Counted from the first letter of the stretch, positions 8,280-17,862 are shown. The stretch: 64,000 nucleotides of DNA from Candidatus Omnitrophota bacterium (GCA_029261035.1 JAJDCD010000004.1:124001-188000), one strand, 5' to 3'. Notes: a model not told the origin generated them from the sequence alone. Translations and numbers: made by a program.

Positions 8280-8576
8280 TTATCGCATCGCAACACTTAG
8301 ATCCATCAAACTACCTACTAGAAAAATTTGAATGAACTTAATCACTAAAATAGCAATTAATGGAGAAAAGTCCAAACCAATCGGAGGAACCACTCTTCGG
8401 ATTGGAGACAAAATAGGTTCCGTAACTGTATCTAGAAATCTTACGATTGGATTATATGGATCTGGATTGACCCAAGAGATCAATGCTCTAATCAAAATAA
8501 TCCAAAATAAAATTTCTAATACAGAGTTCAATATATATGCTAATGCTTTTACTAAATTACTAAGAACAAACATCAA
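8280..8576 (-). CDS. yggT: YggT family small membrane protein
   Basis: 98 residues with two hydrophobic segments (about 8-30 and 70-90) and the YggT core ILIRALISWVNPDPYNPIVRFLDTVTEPILSPIRRVVPPIGLDFSPLIAI, a signature I recognise from the N- and C-terminal repeats of longer homologues; this is the single-repeat form. It probably sits in the inner membrane. Some relatives are implicated in osmotic tolerance or division-site placement, but no function can be read from the sequence. It lies in the yggS-proC-yggT-yggU string. Confidence 0.92.
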   Translation of the reverse strand: MMFVLSNLVKALAYILNSVLEILFWIILIRALISWVNPDPYNPIVRFLDTVTEPILSPIRRVVPPIGLDFSPLIAILVIKFIQIFLVGSLMDLSVAMR

Positions 8577-8601
8577 AACCTCCCATAAATTCTCTTATCT
8601 A

Positions 8602-9402
8602 TTAACTTTTCCCTAATTGTTCGCCGCGTTTCACTGCGGATTGAATTACCTTTGAAAAGGTTTGCTCAAATTTCTTTTCTGAAAAAACTTTAAGGGCCGC
8701 TTCTGTTGTCCCTCCCTTAGAAGTGACTCTTTGCTTTAATGTTTTTGCATCCAAATCAGATGTCGCTGCCAAAAGAGATGCTCCTAACGCTGTTTGTTTT
8801 GCTAAGAGTGTTGCTTGTTTAACCGTAAGACCTCTCTTCACACCTTCCTTAGTTGCCAATTCCATCAATAAAAAATAATAAGCAGGACCACTTCCACTTA
8901 ACGCGGTAACAGCATGAAAATGTTTTTCATTCAAAACGATAACTTCTCCACAGCATTCAAAAATTTTTATAGCTGAAGAAAGTAATGGTTTGTGCCCAGC
9001 CAATGCTGTAATCGACTCGCCCACTGTCGCTGCTAAATTGGGCATACAGCGAACAACTTGTACTTTTGAACCAAAGTTCTTTTTTAATACCTGAACTGAA
9101 ACTCCTGCTAAAATAGATATAATCTTAAGATTCTTTGGCTTTAGCCCTCGAACTATTTCTGCAATTTCTTTTAAGTTTTGAGGCTTCACAGCAAGAACAA
9201 TAACATCCGATTTTTCAACTAAAGACTTAATTTCTTTAATCCATTTAACTTTCAATTCTTTTTGTAACGCTTTTGGATTTTTAGAAATTACGTCATATAC
9301 ATATACTTGCGAAGGCGAAATTAGTTTTTGAAATAAAACACCTCTAATAATAGCCTCTCCCATATTACCAACACCGATCACACCTAATGACTTAAGTTTC
9401 AT
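8602..9402 (-). CDS. proC: Pyrroline-5-carboxylate reductase
   Basis: 266 residues, standard length. Last step of proline synthesis: reduces 1-pyrroline-5-carboxylate with NAD(P)H. The N-terminal Rossmann motif is GVIGVGNMGEAIIRG. VVLAVKPQNL, VRCMPNLAATVGES and the C-terminal dimerisation signature SGSGPAYYFLLMEL with TSKGGTTEAAL are all intact. It lies 20 bp after yggS in the conserved yggS-proC-yggT-yggU string. Confidence 0.96.
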   Translation of the reverse strand: MKLKSLGVIGVGNMGEAIIRGVLFQKLISPSQVYVYDVISKNPKALQKELKVKWIKEIKSLVEKSDVIVLAVKPQNLKEIAEIVRGLKPKNLKIISILAGVSVQVLKKNFGSKVQVVRCMPNLAATVGESITALAGHKPLLSSAIKIFECCGEVIVLNEKHFHAVTALSGSGPAYYFLLMELATKEGVKRGLTVKQATLLAKQTALGASLLAATSDLDAKTLKQRVTSKGGTTEAALKVFSEKKFEQTFSKVIQSAVKRGEQLGKS

Positions 9403-9422
9403 TCTTTCTCCTCACTATAAAT

Positions 9423-10097
9423 TCAATAAACTCTTTCACCAAAAATAACGGTTCCTAAACGAACCATTGTCGCACCCTCTTCAACCGCTATGGAATAATC
9501 ATGGCTCATCCCCATAGATAATTCTTTTAATTCTAACTTGTGATATTGAGCTTGCAACTCCTCACGCAAACAGCGTAATTCCTTAAAACAGTTTCTTATG
9601 ATGCTTAGATCATCAGAGTGTGGCGCCATCGTCATAAGTCCTTTTACCCGAATCCGGTCCAATTCTAGTATCCGCCCTAAATCAGACTCGACCTCAGAAG
9701 GCTTAAATCCATATTTCGTTTCCTCACCAGAAACATTAACTTGTAACAATACAGAAACTGTAACATCAACCTTCTCTGCTATTTTCTGAATTTCTTGTGC
9801 TAAACGAACACTATCGATGGAATGAATTAAAAACGTCTGTCCTACCAAATCCTTAACTTTATTCGTTTGAACATGCCCTATCATATGCCAACGGATATCT
9901 GACGGTAGTTCGGATTTCTTCCTCAAAAGCTCTTGGATCCGGCTCTCTCCAAAATCTCTAACCCCTAGATCATAAGCCTCTTTAATTTTATCTATATCCA
10001 CTTTCTTACTTACTAGAACTAGTTGGCAAGCCTCTGTACTTGAATTATTTAACCCCATTAAAGCATTCTGCACTTTAGTCAAATTATTCTGAATCAT
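9423..10097 (-). CDS. yggS: YggS/PLPBP family pyridoxal-phosphate homeostasis protein
   Basis: 224 residues, typical. The fold is alanine-racemase type III with the PLP-binding lysine K31 in LVLVSKKV, followed by GVRDFGESRIQELLRK, IRWHMIGHVQTNKVKDLV, IHSIDSVRLAQEI, LLQVNVSGEETKYGF and SMGMSHDYSIAVEEGATMVRLGT. These proteins carry PLP without a known enzymatic reaction and balance the PLP pool. The 5' end overlaps the DUF4340 gene by 14 bp, so it is translated from the same message. Confidence 0.94.
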   Translation of the reverse strand: MIQNNLTKVQNALMGLNNSSTEACQLVLVSKKVDIDKIKEAYDLGVRDFGESRIQELLRKKSELPSDIRWHMIGHVQTNKVKDLVGQTFLIHSIDSVRLAQEIQKIAEKVDVTVSVLLQVNVSGEETKYGFKPSEVESDLGRILELDRIRVKGLMTMAPHSDDLSIIRNCFKELRCLREELQAQYHKLELKELSMGMSHDYSIAVEEGATMVRLGTVIFGERVY

Positions 10098-11463
10098 AAC
10101 TCACTCCTAAATGAGAAATGATGTCTAATAGAATCAAAACGTCCTTTGGTGCCAATCGAAGTATTTTAACATCATTTAAATCATCATGACTACCGCTTTT
10201 CACATATCCTTCAGATTTTTTTTCTTTTCCCGTAAGCTTAGCTTCAAAAACAAATGAGTCTTTTGTTTTCAATTTCAAAAAAATAGGGTCCATTTCATTC
10301 AAAACATCCCACTTCTCTTTTTTTTCTTGAGAAACATACTTTAATTCTTCAAAGGTATGCATCAAGTTCTGAAGCCAAGTTAGAGCCTCTGGATTTAAAG
10401 AATCTTCATTTTCCCACCATTGATTCTCAATTTTTTCAAAAGAATTGATTTGTTCATTGTGTTTAATATCTACCCTATTAATACCACCCAAGCTTTCCAT
10501 CCATAAACGGCGATCGTAAAAATCTTCTGCTTTTCGGTTTAAATGCTTAGAAAAACGGGAATGGATCATTGCCAAAGGAACTTTTTGGTCAATATGAATA
10601 TAAAGCCCTGTTAACTCTCTAGAAGCATAGCCCAAATAAACTGTTTGGGGTTTCTGATTATAAAAAGAAAGCCTCACGTATTGCCTCTTATTTTTCAACC
10701 CCCACTTATCAGAAGTCCAGTCTTCCCCATCCACATATTGCGCAATAGACACCGAACGCAAGAATTTAATATAGGCTTCAACTTCTTCCGAGTTTACTTT
10801 CTCATTTTTAAAGATCGAATTCGGATTAAAACCCCATCCGTTTTCAGAACGCACTAAATCAAAATATCTCCCAGAATGCGCAATCCGAATACTTTTCACA
10901 TCCCTTGGAACAAAACTAAACACTCCTCTTCGTCTTAAAGAATCCACAGATTTATCTAATGATTTTTTCAAATCTTCAGTAAGGTAAAATACCTGGGTGC
11001 TCCCATCCCACTTCGCATAATACAAATCTCTCAACTTCAACTTCTGTCCTACGATCAAAGTATGATGAGCCCTAGACACAGTCGAGCCGACAACGAGTTT
11101 AAATAAAGGTTCATCAAATCCATAAGCTGCCCCTGTATCCTGAGAAAGAAACCCTTTTCCTTTTTTCCCATATCTCAACGACGTCAAGATACTCCCTACT
11201 GTTGCAGCATCACAAATTGTTTCTGTAGGCTCACTCATAAACCAATCTTCTTTAACTAATTGCATTCTAATAGTTTTCTCGCCTAAACGTTCAAAACTTA
11301 AATAGTTGATTCGATCTTGAATGGGGAGAGGAAAAAGAACTTCTGCTTGAATAAATTCCTGAAACAAATCCTTTTTATCTTCATTAATCACTTTAACTAC
11401 TAAGTAGCCTACACCTAAAGCAACACATAAAATTAAAAGAATGGTTGTTCTGATTGTTTTCAT
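10084..11463 (-). CDS. DUF4340 domain-containing membrane-anchored protein
   Basis: 459 residues. One N-terminal membrane anchor (about 5-27, TTILLILCVALGVGYLVVKV) is followed by an extracytoplasmic region containing DUF4340-type repeats, for example FGSILTSLRYGKKGK-like, GFDEPLFKLVVG and YYAKWDGSTQVFYLTEDL. Each has the strand pattern of a loop reading a pseudo-residue, SVDSLRRRGVF. The gene overlaps its GldG-like neighbour by 4 bp. DUF4340 proteins are regularly the fourth gene of Gld-type ABC clusters and are presumed to work with them at the envelope; substrate unknown. Confidence 0.88.
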   Translation of the reverse strand: MKTIRTTILLILCVALGVGYLVVKVINEDKKDLFQEFIQAEVLFPLPIQDRINYLSFERLGEKTIRMQLVKEDWFMSEPTETICDAATVGSILTSLRYGKKGKGFLSQDTGAAYGFDEPLFKLVVGSTVSRAHHTLIVGQKLKLRDLYYAKWDGSTQVFYLTEDLKKSLDKSVDSLRRRGVFSFVPRDVKSIRIAHSGRYFDLVRSENGWGFNPNSIFKNEKVNSEEVEAYIKFLRSVSIAQYVDGEDWTSDKWGLKNKRQYVRLSFYNQKPQTVYLGYASRELTGLYIHIDQKVPLAMIHSRFSKHLNRKAEDFYDRRLWMESLGGINRVDIKHNEQINSFEKIENQWWENEDSLNPEALTWLQNLMHTFEELKYVSQEKKEKWDVLNEMDPIFLKLKTKDSFVFEAKLTGKEKKSEGYVKSGSHDDLNDVKILRLAPKDVLILLDIISHLGVSYDSE

Positions 11464-12992
11464 TTTTTAATCGTTTTTTTATAGCGAATCCAACGAAAAA
11501 TAGTTCCAAGTAAAAGAATGCTGCACGGAAGATACACTGTAGGGGTCCAAAAAAGAATTTGCTGATCTCCTGACTTGAGGACAAGAGGCGTATTAGGTCT
11601 TTGTTTATCCTGTATCCGTACTAAAGATAATTCGTCCGTAAGCCAAGCAATACTATTTAATATGAGATCCCGATTACCTGAGACATTGATATTGTTATTA
11701 ATCACAAAATCTGAATCGCCAAATACAATCAATTTGTATTTTGTTTTTTGATGCCTCTGCAACTTAAGGTCTAATTCTGGAAAAGCCGTAACATTATCAT
11801 CCTCGTTAGATTTTTCTGAGGAGGTTAACAAATCAAGGTTGTTTAACATAACATCAATTTTTGGAGTCTCACCCCCCTTAGTTGTTACTTTATCCACGCC
11901 CCCCACTTGACCTTCAACAACACAAGCAATAGAAACAGGCCCTTTCAAATCTTCAGAAATATCTAAAAACGCTTCCCCCTTTTCTAACTCTAGAACGTTA
12001 GACTCGGCCCAACTTGTTCCACTTGTAAAAGCTAAAGGAATTACAGAAACTCCAGGCGGAATAGCTTTTGATGGAGTCACTGAACGTGTTACGGGTAGCA
12101 AAGAAGCCAAAGTAAAATCGCGCGTTACAGGATGATCAGCATATTGAGTAACGACGGGAACTAACAGGTCTGCACCTAAAGCTTTCCCAAGTTTATCCAC
12201 AATAATGTTTTCTCCTAAATCAACACCCTTACGTCTGACCCATGTCTCAAAGCGAATTAAACTATCTGGATTTACAGGATCAATAAGTATCAGTAAGTTA
12301 CCACCTTCCATTAAATAACGTTCCAAAGAGTCCATTTCCAATTCAGAAAAGTCTGCTTTTGGGCCAAGAACAAGAACTACATCAGCATCTTCAGGAACGC
12401 CTCTATCATCTAAAACTAAATCGTCAACCGCATAGTTTTCATCTTCCAACTTCTGAGCAAGAGCCAAAGCCCCTCTTTTTGTTTTGCTAGTCATCAAAGA
12501 CTCTCCATGCCCTTTAACAAAATACACTTTCTTTTTTTCTCCTCGAATAACACGTAAAAATGCATTCGTCATTCTTTCTTCGCTAACTCCTTTAAGCCGT
12601 TCCGTTCGATCCATCACCTCAATGAGAACAACGCCATATTCATCCACACGGTATTTCTGGGTCATAGAAGGTGTTTGATCTGGGTCATAGATAATGACTT
12701 GTAGCTTTTTTAATTTAGACTCATAACTCTTCATTAATTCCCTAAAGACTTCCCTCTCTCTGGAATTGGATCTAAAAAAGGCTATCACTCTAACAGGTTC
12801 GTTTTCGATTTCTTGTAACACTTTGCCTGTAACACTTCCTAAACTAAAAATACGATTAGAGGTAAGATCAAATCTTAAGTTAAATTGAGTAACAATCCCA
12901 TAAGCAAAGCAAATTAATATTGTTAAAATTAAAAAGCTAATTCCAATATGAAATTTTCCCCAAAATTTAAATCGGCTTAAAGGTTGCTTCAT
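11460..12992 (-). CDS. GldG-like ABC-associated envelope protein
   Basis: 510 residues, with a membrane helix near the N-terminus (about 13-34) and one at the C-terminus (about 480-500). Between them is the extracytoplasmic ABC-transporter auxiliary domain: NLRFDLTSNRIFSLGSVT, VRVIAFFRSNSREREVFRELM, YDPDQTPSMTQKY, VLVLGPKADFSELEMDSLERYLMEGGNLLILIDP and LIVFGDSDFVINNNINVSGNRDLILNSIAWL. This is the GldG/DUF4350-like pattern. It overlaps both neighbours by 4 bp, so the four genes are one translational unit. In Bacteroidetes GldAFG serve gliding; outside that phylum the role is unknown, and nothing else here points to gliding. Confidence 0.88.
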   Translation of the reverse strand: MKQPLSRFKFWGKFHIGISFLILTILICFAYGIVTQFNLRFDLTSNRIFSLGSVTGKVLQEIENEPVRVIAFFRSNSREREVFRELMKSYESKLKKLQVIIYDPDQTPSMTQKYRVDEYGVVLIEVMDRTERLKGVSEERMTNAFLRVIRGEKKKVYFVKGHGESLMTSKTKRGALALAQKLEDENYAVDDLVLDDRGVPEDADVVLVLGPKADFSELEMDSLERYLMEGGNLLILIDPVNPDSLIRFETWVRRKGVDLGENIIVDKLGKALGADLLVPVVTQYADHPVTRDFTLASLLPVTRSVTPSKAIPPGVSVIPLAFTSGTSWAESNVLELEKGEAFLDISEDLKGPVSIACVVEGQVGGVDKVTTKGGETPKIDVMLNNLDLLTSSEKSNEDDNVTAFPELDLKLQRHQKTKYKLIVFGDSDFVINNNINVSGNRDLILNSIAWLTDELSLVRIQDKQRPNTPLVLKSGDQQILFWTPTVYLPCSILLLGTIFRWIRYKKTIKK

Positions 12993-13765
12993 TTACTTAA
13001 CACTCTCATTTCAAGTCTCATAATAGTAGCCATAAGAAAAAATAACGTTAACAAAGAATAATAAATCACATCCTTCACCTCTAAAACTCCTTTAACCAGA
13101 CTCCTATAATGATTCAAAGCTGAAAGGTGTCCTGTCCAACTAAGCCAAGAAGATTGATTCAAGCCTTCGATCCAACCAATAACCCACAAAAACATCATTA
13201 TCGAAAAAGCAACAACAGCAGCTACAATTTGGTTCTCTGTTAAACTAGAACAAAAAATACCAATTGCCATAAAAGAAGCTCCTAGCAACATCACTCCCAG
13301 AAAGCCTGTCAGCACCGTTCCCCATTCAAAATACCCTCCAACCATCTGAATTAATATTGGGTATAAAAATAAAGGGAACGCCATAAAGAAAAACAATGTC
13401 ATCATAGACAAGTATTTACCCACCACAACTTCCCAATCTCTCACTGGAAGAGTCAACAAAAGCTCTAAAGTCCCTTGTTTTTTTTCTTCAGAAAAACTTC
13501 TCATCGTTATTACCGGAACAAAAAAGATAACCAGTACAGCAACATTAGAATAGAGATGCGTTAGAACCATCTCCGTAAGATTGAAATTAAGGTTCTGGAT
13601 CCCAGGGTTTTCATTCCACTGCTGAGACATAATAGAAAAAGAAGCCGTTAGAGAAAGAAAAAAATAACTCGCAATAGATATAAATAGCGCCACCAATAAA
13701 TAAGCTATAAACGAATGCAGCAGTTGAAACACTTCTCTTTTGTATATTGTAAAAACAGGTCCCAT
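12989..13765 (-). CDS. ABC-2 type permease, GldF-like
   Basis: 258 residues with about six hydrophobic helices. Conserved segments are VPVITMRSFSEEKKQGTLELLLTLPVRDWEVVVGKYLSM, typical of ABC-2/NatB/GldF permeases, and IFCSSLTENQIVAAVVAF. It is the membrane partner of the ATPase 15 bp upstream. The substrate is not evident. Confidence 0.92.
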   Translation of the reverse strand: MGPVFTIYKREVFQLLHSFIAYLLVALFISIASYFFLSLTASFSIMSQQWNENPGIQNLNFNLTEMVLTHLYSNVAVLVIFFVPVITMRSFSEEKKQGTLELLLTLPVRDWEVVVGKYLSMMTLFFFMAFPLFLYPILIQMVGGYFEWGTVLTGFLGVMLLGASFMAIGIFCSSLTENQIVAAVVAFSIMMFLWVIGWIEGLNQSSWLSWTGHLSALNHYRSLVKGVLEVKDVIYYSLLTLFFLMATIMRLEMRVLSK

Positions 13766-13780
13766 AACTTAATATCCTAT

Positions 13781-14761
13781 TTAAATGTGTGTTGACGCTT
13801 TTTCTTGATTTCGTACTAATGCTAAAAAAACGTCTTCTAATTTCGATTCCTCTTCGACCATCTCTCTAATTTCTATATGATCATGAACTAGCTTCTCAAG
13901 TACTTGAGAAAGAATCTCGGCCTTTGGATTTGAAACAATTCTATAAAAATTATATTCTTCCAAACTCTTCAGTTTAAGAACGGATTCAACTCCTGTAATA
14001 CTTTTCAACAAAACCATTACCTTTTCATCATTTCCTTTTACTCCCAAACGATAATAACGTTTTACCTTTAAGCGATCTGTCAACTCACTGGGTTTTCCAC
14101 TCGCCAGAATTGTTCCTTGATTCATAATAAGAACACGGTCAGCCACCTTTTCAACTTCCGACAACAAATGGGTAGATAGAATAACAGAAGAGTCTTTATT
14201 TAATTTCTTGATCAATTGCCTCATTTCTACTGTTTGCTCTGGGTCCAACCCTGATGTCGGTTCATCCAACAAAATAAGCTTAGGTTTACCCAAAATAGCC
14301 TGAGCTAACCCCACTCGTTGCTTAAACCCCTTAGATAACTTTCCTATCAAATGAGATTCGACAGATTCCAAAGACAAGAAATTCAACACTCGATCTAACT
14401 CTTCTTTTCTTTTTTGTTTATGAAGACGTTTCATATTGGCTATAAAAATCAAAAATTCTTTCACCGTCATATCTAGATATAGAGGAACATTTTCAGGAAG
14501 GTAACCAATCTGTTTTCTAGAAAGAATAGGGTGTCCAACTAAGGAAAACCCATTAACAAAAATCTCACCTTGTGTTGGGGGAAGAAAACCTGCCAACATT
14601 CTTAAAGTGGTTGTCTTACCGGCTCCATTAGGACCTAACAACCCTAATGTTTCTTGAGGATGCAGCTTAAAAGTTAAATCAGTAACAGCATCAAAAGTAC
14701 CAAAGGTCTTTTTTATATGATTAACTTCTAGAATAGATAAAGGTTGGTTTATTTCTGACAT
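13781..14761 (-). CDS. ABC transporter ATP-binding protein, GldA-like
   Basis: 326 residues. Walker A GPNGAGKTT, Q-loop IGYLPENVPLY, signature LSKGFKQRVGLAQAI, Walker B LILLDEPTSGLDPEQ and H-loop ILSTHLL are all present. A ~90-residue C-terminal extension (DRLKVKRYYRLGV to LEDVFLALVRN) is the usual DrrA/GldA-type tail. It is the first gene of the Gld-type unit, 48 bp downstream of tyrS. Confidence 0.94.
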   Translation of the reverse strand: MSEINQPLSILEVNHIKKTFGTFDAVTDLTFKLHPQETLGLLGPNGAGKTTTLRMLAGFLPPTQGEIFVNGFSLVGHPILSRKQIGYLPENVPLYLDMTVKEFLIFIANMKRLHKQKRKEELDRVLNFLSLESVESHLIGKLSKGFKQRVGLAQAILGKPKLILLDEPTSGLDPEQTVEMRQLIKKLNKDSSVILSTHLLSEVEKVADRVLIMNQGTILASGKPSELTDRLKVKRYYRLGVKGNDEKVMVLLKSITGVESVLKLKSLEEYNFYRIVSNPKAEILSQVLEKLVHDHIEIREMVEEESKLEDVFLALVRNQEKASTHI

Positions 14762-14809
14762 TAATATTCCCGAAACTAAGGTTTGATTTTTTAGAATTGA
14801 TGATTTGGA

Positions 14810-16018
14810 CTAAGCTTTACAAACTCTTGCAAATTTTCTCTTCCCACACTGAATAATTACTTCTTGATCTAAATCAATTTCAAGCTTCGTATCCGTTATT
14901 TTTTCTTGATTAACTTTCACCCCACCCTGTTCTATTAGCCGGCGCGCTTCAGATTTACTACTAACAAGCTTGATTTCAAACAACAAAGGGCCTATTTCCA
15001 TCGAACTCTCTTTAAAAGTAAATAAGGGCATATCCTCAGGTAATTTTTTATTCTTAAAAATATGCTCAAATCCTTCATAAGCTTCTTCTGCTCGAGACTC
15101 ATCATAATAAAGTGAAACGATTTGCTTTGCTAATTTAACTTTCATTTCTTTGGGGTGAATTTTTTCTTTATTCAAATCATTCTCTAAAGCATCACATGTA
15201 GCTCGATCCCAACCCGTAAAGTAGCGCATATATCGAAGCATTAAAGTATCTGAAACAGACATGACTTTACCAAAAATTTCTGAAGGCTCCTCTTGAACTC
15301 CAATATAATTACCCAAAGATTTCGACATTTTTTGCACACCATCCGTTCCTTCAAGAATAGGTAATGTTAAAACAGCTTGAGGAAACTTGCCATAATCCCT
15401 TTGTAATTCACGGCCCACTAATAAATTAAATTTCTGATCCGTACCACCTACTTCTACATCCGAATCCACAACCACAGAATCATAACCCTGAAGCAGGGGA
15501 TATAACAGTTCAATCACGGCTATGGGTAGATTCGATTTAAAGCGCTTATTAAAATCATCTCGCTCCAGGAGACGCGCCACAGTATATCGAGAAGTCAATG
15601 TAAGGAATTCCGTTGGAGACAATGCATCCAACCATTCGGAATTGTATCGAACCTCAGTTTGTTTTTTATTTAAAATTTTAAAAACTTGTTCTTGGTAAGT
15701 AATTGCATTTTGTTTAACCTCTTCTTCAGATAACGCTTTACGCGTTTCCGAAACACCTGAAGGGTCTCCAATACGCGCTGTAAAATCTCCAATAATAAAT
15801 ACAACAGTATGTCCAAGCTCTTGAATTTCACGAAGCTTTCTTAAAGGAACCGTATGCCCCAAATGAATATCCGGAGCTGAAGGATCTGCGCCATACTTAA
15901 CCCGCAAAGGCCTTTTCTCTTTCGCAGCGATTTCTAGCTTTTTAGAGAGTTCTTCTTCAGAAATAAGCTCTTCCGCACCCTCTTTAAATACATCAATCTG
16001 ATCTTTGACTGATTTCAT
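14810..16018 (-). CDS. tyrS: Tyrosyl-tRNA synthetase
   Basis: 402 residues. Class I signature HLGH in APDIHLGHTVPLRKL, the second signature KMSKS in GVQKMSKSLGNYIG, tRNA/Tyr pocket residues in YPLLQGYDSVVVDSDVEVGGTDQKFN, and a C-terminal S4 RNA-binding domain (LVSSKSEARRLIEQGGVKVNQEKI). It matches the TyrZ-like short bacterial form. It lies 106 bp from rpsA with a terminator in between, so it probably starts its own transcript. Confidence 0.96.
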   Translation of the reverse strand: MKSVKDQIDVFKEGAEELISEEELSKKLEIAAKEKRPLRVKYGADPSAPDIHLGHTVPLRKLREIQELGHTVVFIIGDFTARIGDPSGVSETRKALSEEEVKQNAITYQEQVFKILNKKQTEVRYNSEWLDALSPTEFLTLTSRYTVARLLERDDFNKRFKSNLPIAVIELLYPLLQGYDSVVVDSDVEVGGTDQKFNLLVGRELQRDYGKFPQAVLTLPILEGTDGVQKMSKSLGNYIGVQEEPSEIFGKVMSVSDTLMLRYMRYFTGWDRATCDALENDLNKEKIHPKEMKVKLAKQIVSLYYDESRAEEAYEGFEHIFKNKKLPEDMPLFTFKESSMEIGPLLFEIKLVSSKSEARRLIEQGGVKVNQEKITDTKLEIDLDQEVIIQCGKRKFARVCKA

Positions 16019-16059
16019 AACATCCTCATAAAAGACAATTGATTTTATCTAAAACAAAA

Positions 16060-16090
16060 AAAGGTCGCTCTAAAAAATAGAGCGACCTTT
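16060..16090 (-). terminator. Rho-independent terminator of rpsA
   Basis: A perfect 12-bp stem (AAAGGTCGCTCT with AGAGCGACCTTT) encloses a 7-nt loop. On the minus strand it is followed by a T-run (TTTTTTTGTTTT). It starts 35 nt after the rpsA stop and separates rpsA from tyrS. Confidence 0.9.
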
Positions 16091-16124
16091 GTAAAACAGA
16101 ACTACTCGATATAATTAACGACCA

Positions 16125-17750
16125 TTAAGATGCGCTAGAAACAGCTTCTTCAATAAGTCCTAATGCAATCTTACGACCTTCCACATCGACCGTTAAAATA
16201 TTTACCTCAATTTCTTGATCCACTTTAAAAGAATCTTCTAAGTTTTTAGATTGAGACTCAGGAATCTTTGAAATATGAAGCAAGCCTTCAAAGCCGCCCA
16301 CTAATTCAAGAAAAACACCAAAGTTTATTACTTTAGATACCTTTCCCTTAATAACAACCCCTTCTTTAATTTCTTCTGGTATAGAAGGCCATGGGTCTTC
16401 TTCTAACTGCTTAACTCCAAGAGATATTTTTCTTTCGCCAATATCCACAGAAAGGATTTTAGCTTTTACTTTATCTCCTTTATTCACAAATTCGCTAGGA
16501 TGATTGATTTTTTTCACCCAAGACATATCAGAAATGTGAACGAGCCCACCAATTCCTGGTTCTAGCTCAACGAAAGCACCGTAATCGGTAAGATTACGAA
16601 CTTCACCTTCAATAGTCTCACCCTCTTTATACTTGTCGTTAGCTTCACTCCATGGATTTTGTTCAATTTGCTTAATCCCAAGAGCAATTTTACGGCTTTC
16701 TTTATCGCAGCTCAAGATGATAGCTTCAACCTCATCACCAATCTTAAGAATCTCAGATGGATGCGTAATACGTTTCGTCCAAGAAAGCTCACTGATATGA
16801 ACTAGTCCTTCAATTCCTTTTTCAATTTCAATAAAAGCACCATAAGGAAGAATGTTAACTACTTTCCCTTTGACTCTTTCATTAATTGGGAATTTATCAC
16901 TCACACCATCCCAAGGAGATGCTTGGCATTGTTTTAGACCTAATGAAATTCTTTCTTTCACTTTGTCAAAACCAATAACCTTTAAATCCAACTCTTGGTT
17001 TAAAGAAACGATTTCACTTGGGTGAGAAATACGCCCCCAGCTAATATCCGTGATATGAAGCAGACCATCAATACCGCCTAGGTCAATAAAAGCACCAAAG
17101 TCTGTAATGTTCTTAACACGACCTTTAACAATTTGGCCTTCTTCAATTTCACCCAACATTTTACTGCGCGCTTCTTGCTTTTCACCTTCGAGAAAATCTT
17201 TTCTACTTAAAACAACATTCTTTCTCTTAGAGTTAATTTTTACGATTTTAAATTGACCACCTTGCCCTAAAAATTGGTCAAGATTTTTAGTTGGTTTCAA
17301 AGCAACTAAACTAGCAGGTAGGAAAGCTTCCATCCCAACATCAACCATAAAACCACCGCGAACTTTTCTGAAGATTCGGCCTTCTACAACATCCCCCTCT
17401 TCCATCTTAGAAAGGATGTCATTCCAACATTTGACCTTATCTGCTTTTCTTTTAGAAACAACAACCATTCCTTCATCATCTTCTTGGTTCTCTAAAAGCA
17501 CATCAATCTTCATTCCAATTTCCACTGTATGCGGATCTGTAAACTCATCTAACTTTAAAACACCTTCTGATTTATAGCCAATATCGACTAACACCTCTTT
17601 ATTGCTTAAAGCAACTACCTCTCCCGAGATAATTTCACCTTCAGCAAAATTCTTAAAGGTGTCTTCGTATAGAGCTAACGTACTTTCAGAAGTTGTTCCT
17701 TCTTCGAGTTCGCTTTCAGTTTTGTTAAGTTCAAGTTCAGTTGATACCAT
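16125..17750 (-). CDS. rpsA: 30S ribosomal protein S1 (six S1 domains)
   Basis: 541 residues with six successive S1 domains, starting near GEIISGEVVALSNKEVLVDIG, GDVVEGRIFRKVRGGFMVDVG, GQIVKGRVKNITDFGAFIDLGG, NERVKGKVVNILPYGAFIEIE, GETIEGEVRNLTDYGAFVELE and GVVIKGKVSKVINFGVFLELV. Domains 3-6 are the canonical RNA-binding type and the first two are diverged, as in other S1 proteins. It brings mRNA to the 30S subunit. Located after the aromatic cluster and cmk/plsC position, its usual place in many bacteria. SD GAGGAGG lies about 11 nt before the ATG, a long spacing. Confidence 0.95.
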   Translation of the reverse strand: MVSTELELNKTESELEEGTTSESTLALYEDTFKNFAEGEIISGEVVALSNKEVLVDIGYKSEGVLKLDEFTDPHTVEIGMKIDVLLENQEDDEGMVVVSKRKADKVKCWNDILSKMEEGDVVEGRIFRKVRGGFMVDVGMEAFLPASLVALKPTKNLDQFLGQGGQFKIVKINSKRKNVVLSRKDFLEGEKQEARSKMLGEIEEGQIVKGRVKNITDFGAFIDLGGIDGLLHITDISWGRISHPSEIVSLNQELDLKVIGFDKVKERISLGLKQCQASPWDGVSDKFPINERVKGKVVNILPYGAFIEIEKGIEGLVHISELSWTKRITHPSEILKIGDEVEAIILSCDKESRKIALGIKQIEQNPWSEANDKYKEGETIEGEVRNLTDYGAFVELEPGIGGLVHISDMSWVKKINHPSEFVNKGDKVKAKILSVDIGERKISLGVKQLEEDPWPSIPEEIKEGVVIKGKVSKVINFGVFLELVGGFEGLLHISKIPESQSKNLEDSFKVDQEIEVNILTVDVEGRKIALGLIEEAVSSAS

Positions 17751-17792
17751 TAGGATTGTATCCTCCTCAGAATATAATAAATTTGGGTTGTG

Positions 17793-17819
17793 ATTATATC
17801 ATATGTCCTTTAAAAGGAC
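17793..17819 (-). promoter_or_regulatory. rpsA extended -10 promoter with an upstream palindrome
   Basis: The minus strand reads TGATATAAT (17793-17801), an extended -10. Immediately upstream, at 17805-17819, is the palindrome GTCCTTTTAAAGGAC, which fills the -35/spacer region where no -35 consensus is visible. It may be an operator for autogenous or growth-rate control, or a chance inverted repeat. Confidence 0.5.
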
Positions 17820-17862
17820 AGAGAAAATAAATTAACACTATAACTATATACTATGAAACAAC

